Assembly (NCBI GenBank): GCA_963813635.1
Contig: CAWEZO010000007.1
Location: forward strand, 744,001-808,000
Reading direction: 5' to 3'
Length of the DNA: 64,000 nucleotides
Origin: JBBRZM01 sp963813635
GTDB taxonomy: Bacteria > Actinomycetota > Acidimicrobiia > IMCC26256 > JBBRZM01
Below the pieces are notes generated by a model. That model was not told the origin of the DNA. It searched no databases and saw nothing but the letters and a program-made list of their open reading frames with translations. Numbering within the stretch: the first letter of the stretch is position 1; every line of letters starts with the position of its first letter. Both the position numbers and the translations under genes were made by a program. Below, one piece after another: positions 9,298 through 17,154 of the stretch.

Positions 9298-9894
9298 GAG
9301 CAGCAAGTGCGCGGCCGCCGTGAGGTCGGCCATCATCTCCGGCGCGCTCAGCATGCCGCCGACCCACGCCGAGAGCGTGGACAGCCACACGTGGCCGAGG
9401 ACGCGCAGCACACTGTCGAGCTCGCTGATGTCGTCGCTGTCGTGACCGTCGACGGCGTCCGCGATGATCGTGCGCAGCGTGGCGTAGACGTCGAGCTTCG
9501 CGGCGGCCGCGTCGGGGTCGGGTGACGACAAGGCGGTGACCATGGCCGCGGTGGCGTGCGGCGCGCGCTCGAGCGCGCGGGACGCGCGGCGCAACACGTC
9601 GGTCACCCGATCAGCGGGCGTGTCGCCGCGCGGCGGGCGGAGCGCGAGCCGTCGTTGTAACTCGCTCGCCTGCGCGGCGAGCGCGGCGACGAGCAGCTGG
9701 TCCTTCGACGAGTAGTGGCGGTAGAGGGTGCCGAGCGCGACTTCCGCCCGGGCGGCGACATCGCGCATCTGCACGGCGTCGTACCCGCCCTCGGCGGCCA
9801 GCTCGGTCGCGGCTTCGAGCAACCGCCGGCGACGGGCCGCGGTCTCGATCGCCCGCGGCCCGGGGATCCGGGCCGGTGTCGGGGTGCTGGTCAT
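9265..9894 (-). CDS. kstR: TetR-family repressor, KstR-like
   Basis: ATG at 9894 gives 209 residues. The N-terminal helix-turn-helix reads GGYDAVQMRDVAARAEVALG then TLYRHYSSKDQLLVAAL (about residues 37-72), very close to my memory of mycobacterial KstR (GGYEAVQMRAVADRADVAVG then TLYRYFPSKVHLLVSAL). The C-terminal ligand domain also shares RVLGHVWLSTLSAW with KstR's RVISDVWLSNLLAW. KstR represses sterol catabolism genes and is released by steroid-CoA intermediates. A perfect match to the KstR operator lies 24 bp upstream (9918-9931), and three more copies precede catabolic genes downstream, so autoregulation and local control are expected. An alternative is another lipid-responsive TetR of the same subfamily. 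Confidence 0.82.
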   Translation of the reverse strand: MTSTPTPARIPGPRAIETAARRRRLLEAATELAAEGGYDAVQMRDVAARAEVALGTLYRHYSSKDQLLVAALAAQASELQRRLALRPPRGDTPADRVTDVLRRASRALERAPHATAAMVTALSSPDPDAAAAKLDVYATLRTIIADAVDGHDSDDISELDSVLRVLGHVWLSTLSAWVGGMLSAPEMMADLTAAAHLLLDGRAELDGRA

Positions 9895-9917
9895 AGCAGG
9901 GACGCTACCCCGAAAGG

Positions 9918-9931
9918 TAGAACGTGTTGCA
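9918..9931. promoter_or_regulatory. KstR-type operator 1 (TAGAACGTGTTGCA)
   Basis: Matches TnnAACnnGTTnnA, the published KstR consensus, at every fixed position. It lies between the divergent kstR-like gene (start 9894) and the nitronate-monooxygenase family gene (start 9964), and overlaps the -35 region of the latter. Confidence 0.8.
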
Positions 9932-9956
9932 GCTTTGGCGGTCCGGTCCCTACACT
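9927..9956 (+). promoter_or_regulatory. promoter for the gene at 9964, apparently leaderless
   Basis: TTGCAG (9927-9932) and TACACT (9951-9956) are separated by 18 bp. The -10 ends seven bases before the ATG at 9964 and no ribosome-binding site is present, so transcription probably starts at or next to the initiation codon. Operator 1 covers the -35 box, a classic repression geometry. Confidence 0.6.
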
Positions 9957-9963
9957 CCGCACC

Positions 9964-11076
9964 ATGCGCACCCAATTGAGTGACGAGCTTGGTCTCGAGT
10001 TCCCGATCTTCGCGTTCAGCCACTGCCGTGACGTCGTGGCCGCCGTGAGCCGAGCCGGGGGCATGGGGGTGCTCGGCGCCCTCTACTTCACGCCCGACGA
10101 GCTCGAGATGGAGCTGAAGTGGATCGACGACCACATCGACGGCAAGCCCTACGGCGTCGACGTGGTGATGCCGGCGTCATATGAAGGCGGCGACCTCGGC
10201 GACGCAACGAGCTTGGAAGCACAACTCGAAGAGGTGATCCCGCAAGAGCACCGCGACTTCGTGGAGCACACCCTCGATCACTTCGGTGTCGCGCCGCTGC
10301 CGCCCGAGCTCGAGACGCCGCACCATCTCCTCGGCTGGACCGACAGCACGGCCCGTCCGCAAGTCGACATCTCACTCGACCACCCGATCTCGCTGCTGGT
10401 CAACGCGCTTGGCCCACCTCCCAAAGACGTCGTCGACCTCGCGCACGTGCACGGGATCAAAGTCGCCGCGCTGGCGAGCACGGCCCATCACGCCCGCAAG
10501 CACGTCGACGTCGGTGTCGACATCGTCGTCGCGCAGGGCACCGAAGCCGGCGGCCATACGGGTGAGGTCTCCTCGATTGTGCTGTGGCCCGAGGTGATCG
10601 ACGCTGTCGCACCCACGCCGGTGCTCGCGGCCGGCGGCATCGGGCGCGGGAGTCAAATTGCGGCCGGGCTCGCGATGGGTGCGCAGGGCGCGTGGACGGG
10701 ATCCATATGGCTCACGACGGCGGAAAGCGACGTGCAACCACAGTTGATCGAGAACCTGCTCGAGGCGTCGTCGCGCGACACCGTGCGGTCACGGGCGATG
10801 ACCGGCAAGCCGGCGCGGCAGCTCCGCACCGCGTGGACCGACGCCTGGGAGGGCCCCGACTCGCCGGGCACGCTGCCGATGCCGCTCCAGTTCATGCTCA
10901 CCGCGGAGGCGCAGCAGCGCATCTGGCGCTCGGGCAACAAGGAGCTCATGGGTTTCCCGGTCGGCCAGATCGTCGGCACGATGAACAAGGTGAAGCCCGT
11001 GCGTGACGTGATGTTCGAGCTCGTCGAGGAGTACGTCGAGGCCACCGAGCGACTCAACCGCGTGACCGAGGCCTGA
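9964..11076 (+). CDS. nitronate monooxygenase / 2-nitropropane dioxygenase family FMN enzyme
   Basis: A 370-residue TIM-barrel protein. ATG 9964 is chosen over in-frame upstream codons because the promoter -10 lies just before it and the upstream codons run through the operator. Motifs: a barrel start with IFAFSHCRDVVAAVSRAGGM, GVDIVVAQGTEAGGHTGEVS (phosphate/FMN loop with the catalytic-His region AGGHTG) and TPVLAAGGIGRGSQIAAGLA then MGAQGAWTGS. Members oxidise nitronates or act as enoyl reductases; a homologue (Rv3553) belongs to the KstR2 cholesterol regulon of M. tuberculosis, consistent with the operator here. The specific substrate is not known. Confidence 0.8.
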   Translation: MRTQLSDELGLEFPIFAFSHCRDVVAAVSRAGGMGVLGALYFTPDELEMELKWIDDHIDGKPYGVDVVMPASYEGGDLGDATSLEAQLEEVIPQEHRDFVEHTLDHFGVAPLPPELETPHHLLGWTDSTARPQVDISLDHPISLLVNALGPPPKDVVDLAHVHGIKVAALASTAHHARKHVDVGVDIVVAQGTEAGGHTGEVSSIVLWPEVIDAVAPTPVLAAGGIGRGSQIAAGLAMGAQGAWTGSIWLTTAESDVQPQLIENLLEASSRDTVRSRAMTGKPARQLRTAWTDAWEGPDSPGTLPMPLQFMLTAEAQQRIWRSGNKELMGFPVGQIVGTMNKVKPVRDVMFELVEEYVEATERLNRVTEA

Positions 11077-11083
11077 GCTCGGC

Positions 11084-12059
11084 TCAGCTCGCAAGCGCGA
11101 CGACAGCCTCCGCGCTCTTCCCCTCGCCGCGCTCGAGTCGCGACAGCACCGCCGCTTCGATCTTGTGCACGACCGGCGCGGCGCGCGACATCTCGTTGCC
11201 GATGGTGCCCATCGCGACCTGGTCGCTCTCGTCGGGCTGGAAGACAATGACCTTCGTGCCCGCGTCGCGGAGCGCTCGTACCTCCTGGCCGAGGCGCCGC
11301 CGGAAGTACATCCGCAACGTGCTTTCCATCGAGGCTGGCATCAAGACCGATGCCGTTGCCATCGGCGCCGACACGATCACCACGTCGAGGTCTTCGTCGC
11401 GGAGCAGGTCGGCGTTCGTCTGGGAGTGCGCCGCGCCATCGACGTAGGGACGTCCGTCGATCAACACCGGCCGGAACAGCCCCGGGACCGCGCTCGATGC
11501 CGCGATCGCATGAGGAAGCTCCGTCTCGAATGCGTCGCCCCGTCCGAACACGACGCGTCGCCCGTCGGCCAGGCACACCGCCGGAATCCAGAGTGGAGCC
11601 GCGGGCCACTCGTGACCCACGAGCCGGCGCAGCCCCGGAATCCATTTGTCGGTCGGCAGGTGACCCTTCGGCCATGCGGCCACGAGCAGCACCTCGGGTC
11701 GCGCCCTCCATGGCGCGGCGCGCGACTCGGGTGAGGTGCGCCCGGCTGGGCAAGCTCGGCCACGCGCGGGTGCCGTTCCCATTGCCGTTGGTCGAGGGTG
11801 CCTCGAAGACACCGAGCCGGGCGAGCTTCTCGGCGCTTTCGGGGCGCACCGGTTCGCCGGTCATGTGCGCGGCAAGGTCGGTGCCGGTGATCCCACACCG
11901 GAGATACGAGCCCACCCACGCACCGACCGACGTGCCGACGATCACGTCGGACTGGGTCGCGCTCCAACCGGTCGTGGTCTCGAGCGCGCGCAACACTCCG
12001 GCGTGAAACGCTTCGCCGGCGAGGCCACCGGCGCCGAGCACGAGTCCGATGCGGGGCAT
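11084..12059 (-). CDS. patatin-like phospholipase, one frame break near 11700
   Basis: Starting at ATG 12059 (ATG 12071 is possible), the protein begins GLVLGAGGLAGEAFHAGVL, with the oxyanion-hole GAGGLAG at about residues 9-15 and the nucleophile elbow GTSVG at 42-46 (Ser44). After a break at GGCGCGACC (minus strand, 11697-11705; one CG appears lost), the other frame gives PEVLLVAAWPKGHLPTDKW and the catalytic Asp motif RPYVDGAAHSQTNADLL. Restored length is about 325 residues. Predicted serine hydrolase of acyl lipids, with a Ser-Asp dyad. It converges with the nitronate-monooxygenase family gene; no close partner otherwise. Confidence 0.8.
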
Positions 12060-12122
12060 ACCCGTCAGCATGCCCGCCCGGCCGCTCTGCTACTCCGTGT
12101 CGTAATGACGAGGTTTCTCCAG

Positions 12123-12787
12123 CTAGGGCAACGGATCGGGCGGCCCCGGGGGCACGCGCCGGTGGGCCTCCTCGCCGAAGTATTCGAGGGCCCTGTCGGG
12201 CCCGATGATCACGAAGAGCCCCTCGGCCTCGGCCGTGAGCTCGTCGCCGGCGTGCATGCTGCCCTTGGCCACGATGCGCCTGCCGTCGACCCGCTCGATC
12301 CAGCCTTCGAAGCGCACGTCGGTGCAGCGGCGTCGGCCGCAGGTAGCGGACCTTGAGCGTGCCCGTCATGCCCGGATGCCCGCTCGCGATGTTGGCCATG
12401 CCGAGGATCTCGTCGAACGACGAGCGCGACCCAGCCGCCGTGCACGTAGCCGGGCGGTCCCTCGTACGCCGCGTGGAACATGCCGTGCGCGTGGATGCGC
12501 CCGTCGGCGGAACTCCCACTCGATCGGCGGCGCCATCGGGCTGACGTCGCCGACGAGCGGGCGCGGGGCAGGTAGTCGTCGTGGTCGCATCCCCTGGCGT
12601 GTCCGCACGCTGCGGGTCGGCGCGCCCGTCGTGGCCGCGTCCGAGGTCGCCGCGAGTCTTCGGCCATGTCGGCCGCGGTGCCGAGCTGCTCCTCGGTCGC
12701 GTCCTCGACCGTCAGCACCGCGTCGATCAGATGGCGGACCGCCTCGGCGAGCCGCTCGCGCTCGGGCGTGACGAAGTCGTCAGCCAC
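12123..12787 (-). CDS. PaaI-type hotdog thioesterase (frame-disrupted)
   Basis: GTG 12787 begins ADDFVTPERERLAEAVRHLI. Successive frames give PMAPPIEWEF, FHAAYEGPPGYVHGGWVA (the hotdog G-x-x-H-G-G motif), SFDEILGMANIASGHPGMTG then TLKVRYLRPTP, and MRFEGWIERVDGRRIVAKGS to the TAG at 12123. Restored length is about 220 residues. Proteins of this type hydrolyse acyl-CoA thioesters. It lies 10 bp downstream of the crotonase on the same strand, so the two are probably co-transcribed. At least three indels in a low-quality stretch. Confidence 0.75.
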
Positions 12788-12797
12788 TCCGGCTCGG

Positions 12798-13597
12798 TCA
12801 CTTGCCCTTGAACTCCGGCGGGCGCTTCTCCGCGAACGCGCGCGGCCCTTCCTGCGCGTCCTCGGAGGCGAAGACCTCCCAGCCGATCGTGTCCTGGATC
12901 GGCATCGCCTCGGCCTCGGTCATGTACTCGGTCTCGCGCCACGCGCGCAGGATCGCCTGGGTCGAGAGCGGTCCGCACGCCGCGACCTGCTCGGCGACCG
13001 CCACGCGCGGCGTCGAGCGCGGTGCCGTCGGGGACGACGCGACCGATGAGCCCGATCTGCTTCGCCTCGACCGCGGTGACGGGCGCGAGCCGAGAGCAGG
13101 ATGTCCATCGCGATCGTGTACGGGATCTGGCGGGGGAGGCGCATCGCGGAGCCGCCGAGCGGGAACAGGCCGCGCTTGCCCTCCCACACGCCGAAGATCG
13201 CGCCCTCGCCCGCGATGCGGATGTCGGTGCCCTGGAGCATCTCGGTGCCGCCGGCGACCGCGTAGCCCTCGACCGCGGCGATGAGCGGCTTCGAGAGCCG
13301 GTAGTCGCGCAGCAGCGCCTTCCAGTGCAGGTTCGGCGTCCTCGGCCATCCGGTCGCGGACGTGCTCGCTCTCCGACGGCTTGCTCATCGCCTTGAGGTC
13401 CGCGCCCGAGCGAGAAGTGGCCGCCGGCGCCGGTGAGGATCGCGCAGCGGATCTCCGGGCGTCTCGTCGACGTAGGTGAAGCCGTCGGCGAGCCCGACGA
13501 GCATGTCGGGGCTCAGCGCGTTGCGCGCCTCGGGTCGGTTCATCGTGAAGATCACGACGTGGCCGTCACGCTCGACGGTGCAGTGCTGCGTGGTCAT
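12798..13597 (-). CDS. enoyl-CoA hydratase, EchA19-like (frame-disrupted)
   Basis: Pieces read MTTQHCTVERDGHVVIFTMN then RPEARNALSPDM (residues 1-32), followed after indels by EMLQGTDIRIAGEGAIFGVW, GGSAMRLPRQIPYTIAMDIL and the tail AQEGPRAFAEKRPPEFKGK. This last block and the middle block closely resemble M. tuberculosis EchA19 (Rv3516), a steroid side-chain enoyl-CoA hydratase in the KstR regulon. Restored length is about 265 residues. ATG 13597 is preferred to ATG 13615 by comparison with crotonase N-termini. It is divergent from the P450 at 13763, with KstR-type operator 2 between them. Reaction: hydration of an alpha,beta-unsaturated acyl-CoA. Confidence 0.82.
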
Positions 13598-13735
13598 CGG
13601 CAGGGTCTCGGGCACGGTCTCTCCGGGTCGGTGCGGCGTCGTACGGATGGGCGCGGTCTACGCAGTGCCACGTCGGCAGGCGACCGGAGCCTACGTGACG
13701 GGCATCGCTCGCCGGCGGTACCCTCGGCGCCAGGA

Positions 13736-13749
13736 TAGAACCTGTTCTA
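13736..13749. promoter_or_regulatory. KstR-type operator 2 (TAGAACCTGTTCTA)
   Basis: A full palindrome with 6-bp arms and a perfect fit to TnnAACnnGTTnnA. It lies 13 bp before the GTG of the first P450 and in the divergent region shared with the EchA19-like gene. TACTGT at 13748-13753 could be the -10 of a near-leaderless P450 transcript. Confidence 0.85.
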
Positions 13750-13762
13750 CTGTCGGAGCACC

Positions 13763-15003
13763 GTGAGGGCCACGCCGGAGACCGCTCGTCGACGACATCG
13801 ATCGACTCGCCGACCCGACACCCTGCCGCGGGCCGCCGCACGAGTTCTTCACCTGGCTGCGCAACGAGGAGCCGGTGCTACTGGCACGCCATCGACCGAG
13901 CTACCCGCCGGGGTTCTGGGTCGTGCACGAAGTACCAGGACGTGATCGACATCGAGCGCGACGTCGAAGACCTTCTCGTCCGCCGCTCGGCGGCGCGCTG
14001 CTCGACGACCAGGGCGAGGGCACCGAGCTGATGATGCTCAACCAGGACCCGCCGCAGCACACGCGGCTGCGCAACCTGGTGGCACGCGGGTTCACGCCGA
14101 AGGTGATCAAGGGGATGGAGCCGCACATCCGCGAGGCGGCGCGCATGATCGTCGATCGCGTCGGCGAACGACGAGGTCATCGACTTCGTGCCCGAACTTC
14201 GCGGCCGAGCTCCCGCTCGTCGTGATCGCCGAGCTGCTCGGCATCCCGTACGAGGACCGCCACAAGGTCTTCGAGTGGTCGAACCGGCTCATCGGCGCGC
14301 AACGACCCCGAGTACACGGACACGGCGACCGGAGGACGCCGATGGAGGCGTCGATGGAGCTCTACGCGTACGCGCAGAGCCTGGCCGACGCCCGCGCGGA
14401 GCGCGCCCGATGGACGACATCGTCACCACGCTCGTCACCGCCGAGCTCGACGGCGAGAAGCTGTCCGACATCGAGTTCAACGTCTTCGTGCTGCTGCTCT
14501 CGGTGGCCGGCAACGAGACGACGCGCAACCTGATCAGCGGCGGGATGCTCGCGCTGATGGAGCACCCGGACGAGCAGCGAGCGGCTCGTCGCCGACCTCG
14601 ACGCTGCTCCCGACCGCCGTCGACGAGATGCTGCGCTACGTGAGCCCGGTGCAGTACTTCCGTCGCACCGCGACGGTCGACACCGAGATCCGGGGCGTGC
14701 CGATCGCGGCCGGTGACAAGGTCACGATCTGGTACGGCGCCGCGAACCGCGACGAGGAGGTCTTCGCCGACTCCCAGGCGTTCGACGTCGGCCGCTCACC
14801 CGAACGAGCACCTCGCGTTCGGTGGGCGCGGCCCGCACTTCTGCCTCGGGCCGAGCCTGGCGAAGATGGAGATCCGGGTGATGTTCGAGGAGATGCTCAC
14901 CCGCCTGCCCGACTTCGAGCTCGCCGGCCCCGTCGAGCACCTGCACTCCACGCTCATCAACGGCATCAAGCACCTGCCGGTCAAGTTCACGCCCGAGTCG
15001 TAG
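13763..15003 (+). CDS. cytochrome P450, CYP125/CYP142-like (frame-disrupted)
   Basis: GTG 13763 is followed by broken frames that reconstruct to about 413 residues: GPPHEFFTWLRNEEPV, LMMLNQDPPQHTRLRNLV (the C-helix DPP-x-H-x-x-LR motif), SVAGNETTRNLI (I-helix oxygen-binding A-G-x-E-T-T), DEMLRYVSPVQYFRRTA (ExxR) and AFGGRGPHFCLGPSLAK (heme-Cys loop). It closely parallels the P450 at 15742 and resembles the steroid C26/C27-oxidising actinobacterial P450s. Soluble, needing ferredoxin and reductase. The first break (ACCGCTC at 13781-13787) fits loss of one GC; several others are single-base errors in this stretch. Confidence 0.85.
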
Positions 15004-15022
15004 CGCAAACCGGAAGGATGCC

Positions 15023-15709
15023 TTGAGCTACGAAGGAAGCTTCGACTGGGAAGCCAAGTTCTTCTCCGGCTTGCTCCGCGACCGCGGCGCGAGCCCGAAG
15101 CACGTGCTCATCGTCGGCTGCGGCGAGGGCACTGAAGCCGATCACATCGCGCGTGCGTCAGCCACATCGGTCACGGGCATCGACCTCGAAGTCGAGGAGC
15201 AGAGCGTTCAGCCCGGAGTGCTGCTGTTGAAGGCTGACGCGAGCCGGCTCCCGTTCCGTGACGGAGCTTTCGACGCGTTGTACTGCTACCACGTGCTCGA
15301 GCACGTGCAGGATCCGCCGGCAGTGATCGGCGAGGCGCACCGCGTGCTCGCACGGGATTCCGTCGCGTTCTTCGGCACGCCCAACCGCTCGCGTCTGGTG
15401 GGCTACATGGGCGCGCGGGGGCCCCTCGTCCACAAGATCCGCTTCAACCTGACCGACTGGGGTCAGCGTCTTCGCGGGCGCTGGTCCAACGCGCAAGGTG
15501 CGCACACGGGCTTCACCTCCGAGGAGCTCGCCGGCCTCCTGTCGGGATCGTTCCCGGTGGTGGACGAGCAGGCGCTCGGGTATTACGAAGCGAAATACCC
15601 CAAGCATCAGGGCGCGTGCCGGATGCTGTTTCGCAGCGGCTTGGCGCGACTCGTCACCCCCTCCGTCTACTTCGTCGCCTCCGAGGAGCCTCACAAACAG
15701 GGGCGCTAG
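15023..15709 (+). CDS. class I SAM-dependent methyltransferase
   Basis: TTG 15023 is chosen because GGAAGGA at 15012-15018 is correctly spaced and the nearby ATG at 15018 is in a frame that stops at once. The 228-residue product has SAM motif I (VLIVGCGEGTEADHIA, about residues 29-44), an acidic motif II (VTGIDLEV) and FDALYCYHVLEHVQDPPAVI, typical of the Methyltransf_11 group. There is no membrane segment. It sits between two paralogous P450 genes, 19 bp after one and 32 bp before the other, so all three are probably one transcript. The acceptor is unknown; small-molecule O-, N- or C-methylation is possible. Confidence 0.78.
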   Translation: MSYEGSFDWEAKFFSGLLRDRGASPKHVLIVGCGEGTEADHIARASATSVTGIDLEVEEQSVQPGVLLLKADASRLPFRDGAFDALYCYHVLEHVQDPPAVIGEAHRVLARDSVAFFGTPNRSRLVGYMGARGPLVHKIRFNLTDWGQRLRGRWSNAQGAHTGFTSEELAGLLSGSFPVVDEQALGYYEAKYPKHQGACRMLFRSGLARLVTPSVYFVASEEPHKQGR

Positions 15710-15741
15710 CCTCGGCGGCGCCCATCCCGAGGAGGACGGCC

Positions 15742-16962
15742 GTGGCCGAGCGAATGATGAGCGTCACCGACGTCGACCTCGCCGACCGCACCACGTTCCT
15801 CGACGGTCCACCCCACGAGTACTTCAAGTTCCTGCGCCGCGAGCTGCCGGTCGCCTGGATCGACCACCTCGAAGAGGACGGGCCCGGTTACTGGGTCGTG
15901 ACGAGGTGGGACGACGTGATGTGGGTCGAGCGCGATCCCGAGCTGTTCTCGTCCAACGTCGGCGGCACGATGATCGAGCCGCTCGGCGGCGGCGCCGAGC
16001 TGATGATGCTCAACCAGGATCCGCCCCGGCACACGCGCCTGAAGCTGCTCGTGAGCCGCCTGTTCACCCCCAAGCACATCCGTTCGATCGAGGAGAGCAT
16101 CCGGGTCGCGGCGAAGGACATCGTCGACAAGGTCGCGCCCGAGGGTGAGATCGATCTCGTCACCGAAGTGTCCGCCGAGATGCCGCTCATCGTCATCGCG
16201 GAGCTGCTCGGCGTGCCGCCCGAGGACCGGCACAAGGTCTTCGAGTGGTCGAACGCGATGATCGGTAGCGAAGACCCCGAGTACGGCGGCGGCCGCGACC
16301 CGATGGAGGCGTCGGTCGAGCTGTACGCCTACGCGCAGAAGCTCGCCGATGAACGGCTCGCCGACCCGGGTGAGGACGCCGTCACGATGCTGCTCACGGG
16401 TGAGGTCGACGGCGAGAAGCTCGACGCGATGGAGTTCAACCTGTTCTTCCTGTTGCTCGCGGTCGCCGGCAACGAGACGACGCGCAACCTGATCACCGGG
16501 GGAGTGCTCGCGCTGCTCGACCATCCCGACGAGCGCGACCGTCTCGTGCGGGATCGCGCGCTGCTGCCCACGGCCGTCGAAGAGATGCTCCGTTGGGTCT
16601 CACCGGTCAACTACTTCCGCCGCACTGCGACGCACGCCACGGAGATCCGCGGGGTGCCGATCGCGGCCGGCGACAAGGTGACGATCTGGTACAGCGCCGC
16701 GAATCGTGACGAGGACAAGTTCCCCGACGCGGGGCGCTTCGACGTCGGCCGTACGCCCAACGAGCACGTCGCGTTCGGTGGGCGCGGCCCGCACTTCTGC
16801 CTGGGTGCCAACCTCGCCCGCCTCGAGATCACGGTCATGTTCGACGAGCTGCTGCGCCTGCTGCCCGACATGGAGCGCACCGGCCCGGTCCAGCGCCTCC
16901 AGATGAACCTCATCAACGGCATCAAGCACATGCCGGTGCAATTCACCGCACAGCCCGTCTGA
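15742..16962 (+). CDS. cytochrome P450, CYP125/CYP142-like
   Basis: GAGGAGGA at 15729-15736 selects GTG 15742 and a 406-residue protein, the normal length. Visible are LMMLNQDPPRHTRLKLLV, the I-helix AGNETT at 242-247, the ExxR pair E281/R284 and the heme loop FGGRGPHFCLG with Cys353. It is uninterrupted, unlike its paralogue at 13763, with which it shares long identical blocks (for example GVPIAAGDKVTIWY). The family includes steroid and fatty-acid terminal hydroxylases. Electrons probably come from the ferredoxin/reductase pair at 1.0-2.4 kb. The KstR operator upstream of the first P450 likely controls it. Confidence 0.92.
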   Translation: MAERMMSVTDVDLADRTTFLDGPPHEYFKFLRRELPVAWIDHLEEDGPGYWVVTRWDDVMWVERDPELFSSNVGGTMIEPLGGGAELMMLNQDPPRHTRLKLLVSRLFTPKHIRSIEESIRVAAKDIVDKVAPEGEIDLVTEVSAEMPLIVIAELLGVPPEDRHKVFEWSNAMIGSEDPEYGGGRDPMEASVELYAYAQKLADERLADPGEDAVTMLLTGEVDGEKLDAMEFNLFFLLLAVAGNETTRNLITGGVLALLDHPDERDRLVRDRALLPTAVEEMLRWVSPVNYFRRTATHATEIRGVPIAAGDKVTIWYSAANRDEDKFPDAGRFDVGRTPNEHVAFGGRGPHFCLGANLARLEITVMFDELLRLLPDMERTGPVQRLQMNLINGIKHMPVQFTAQPV

Positions 16963-17109
16963 TTCGGCTTCGCGCGGCACCACGCCTCGGGCGCGCCGCG
17001 CGCGTCGCGTGACGTTCCGTTTCGGGCGATTGTCACGTACAGGAGTAAGGCGCGCGCAGAGCGTTCGACACCGTGGGGCGGCACCAAATACACTCCCCCC
17101 CACACGCTT

Positions 17110-17130
17110 GGAGCCGTTGCAGGGGGCTCC
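17110..17130 (+). other. small hairpin in the leader of the SpoIIE-type gene
   Basis: GGAGCC (17110-17115) pairs with GGCTCC (17125-17130) across a 9-base loop, about 25 bases before the GTG at 17155. There is no T-tract, so it is not an obvious terminator. The rest of the 192-bp gap 16963-17154 shows GC-rich filler and no clear promoter. Confidence 0.35.
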
Positions 17131-17154
17131 GCACGGAACTCCCGAGGGCAGCAG

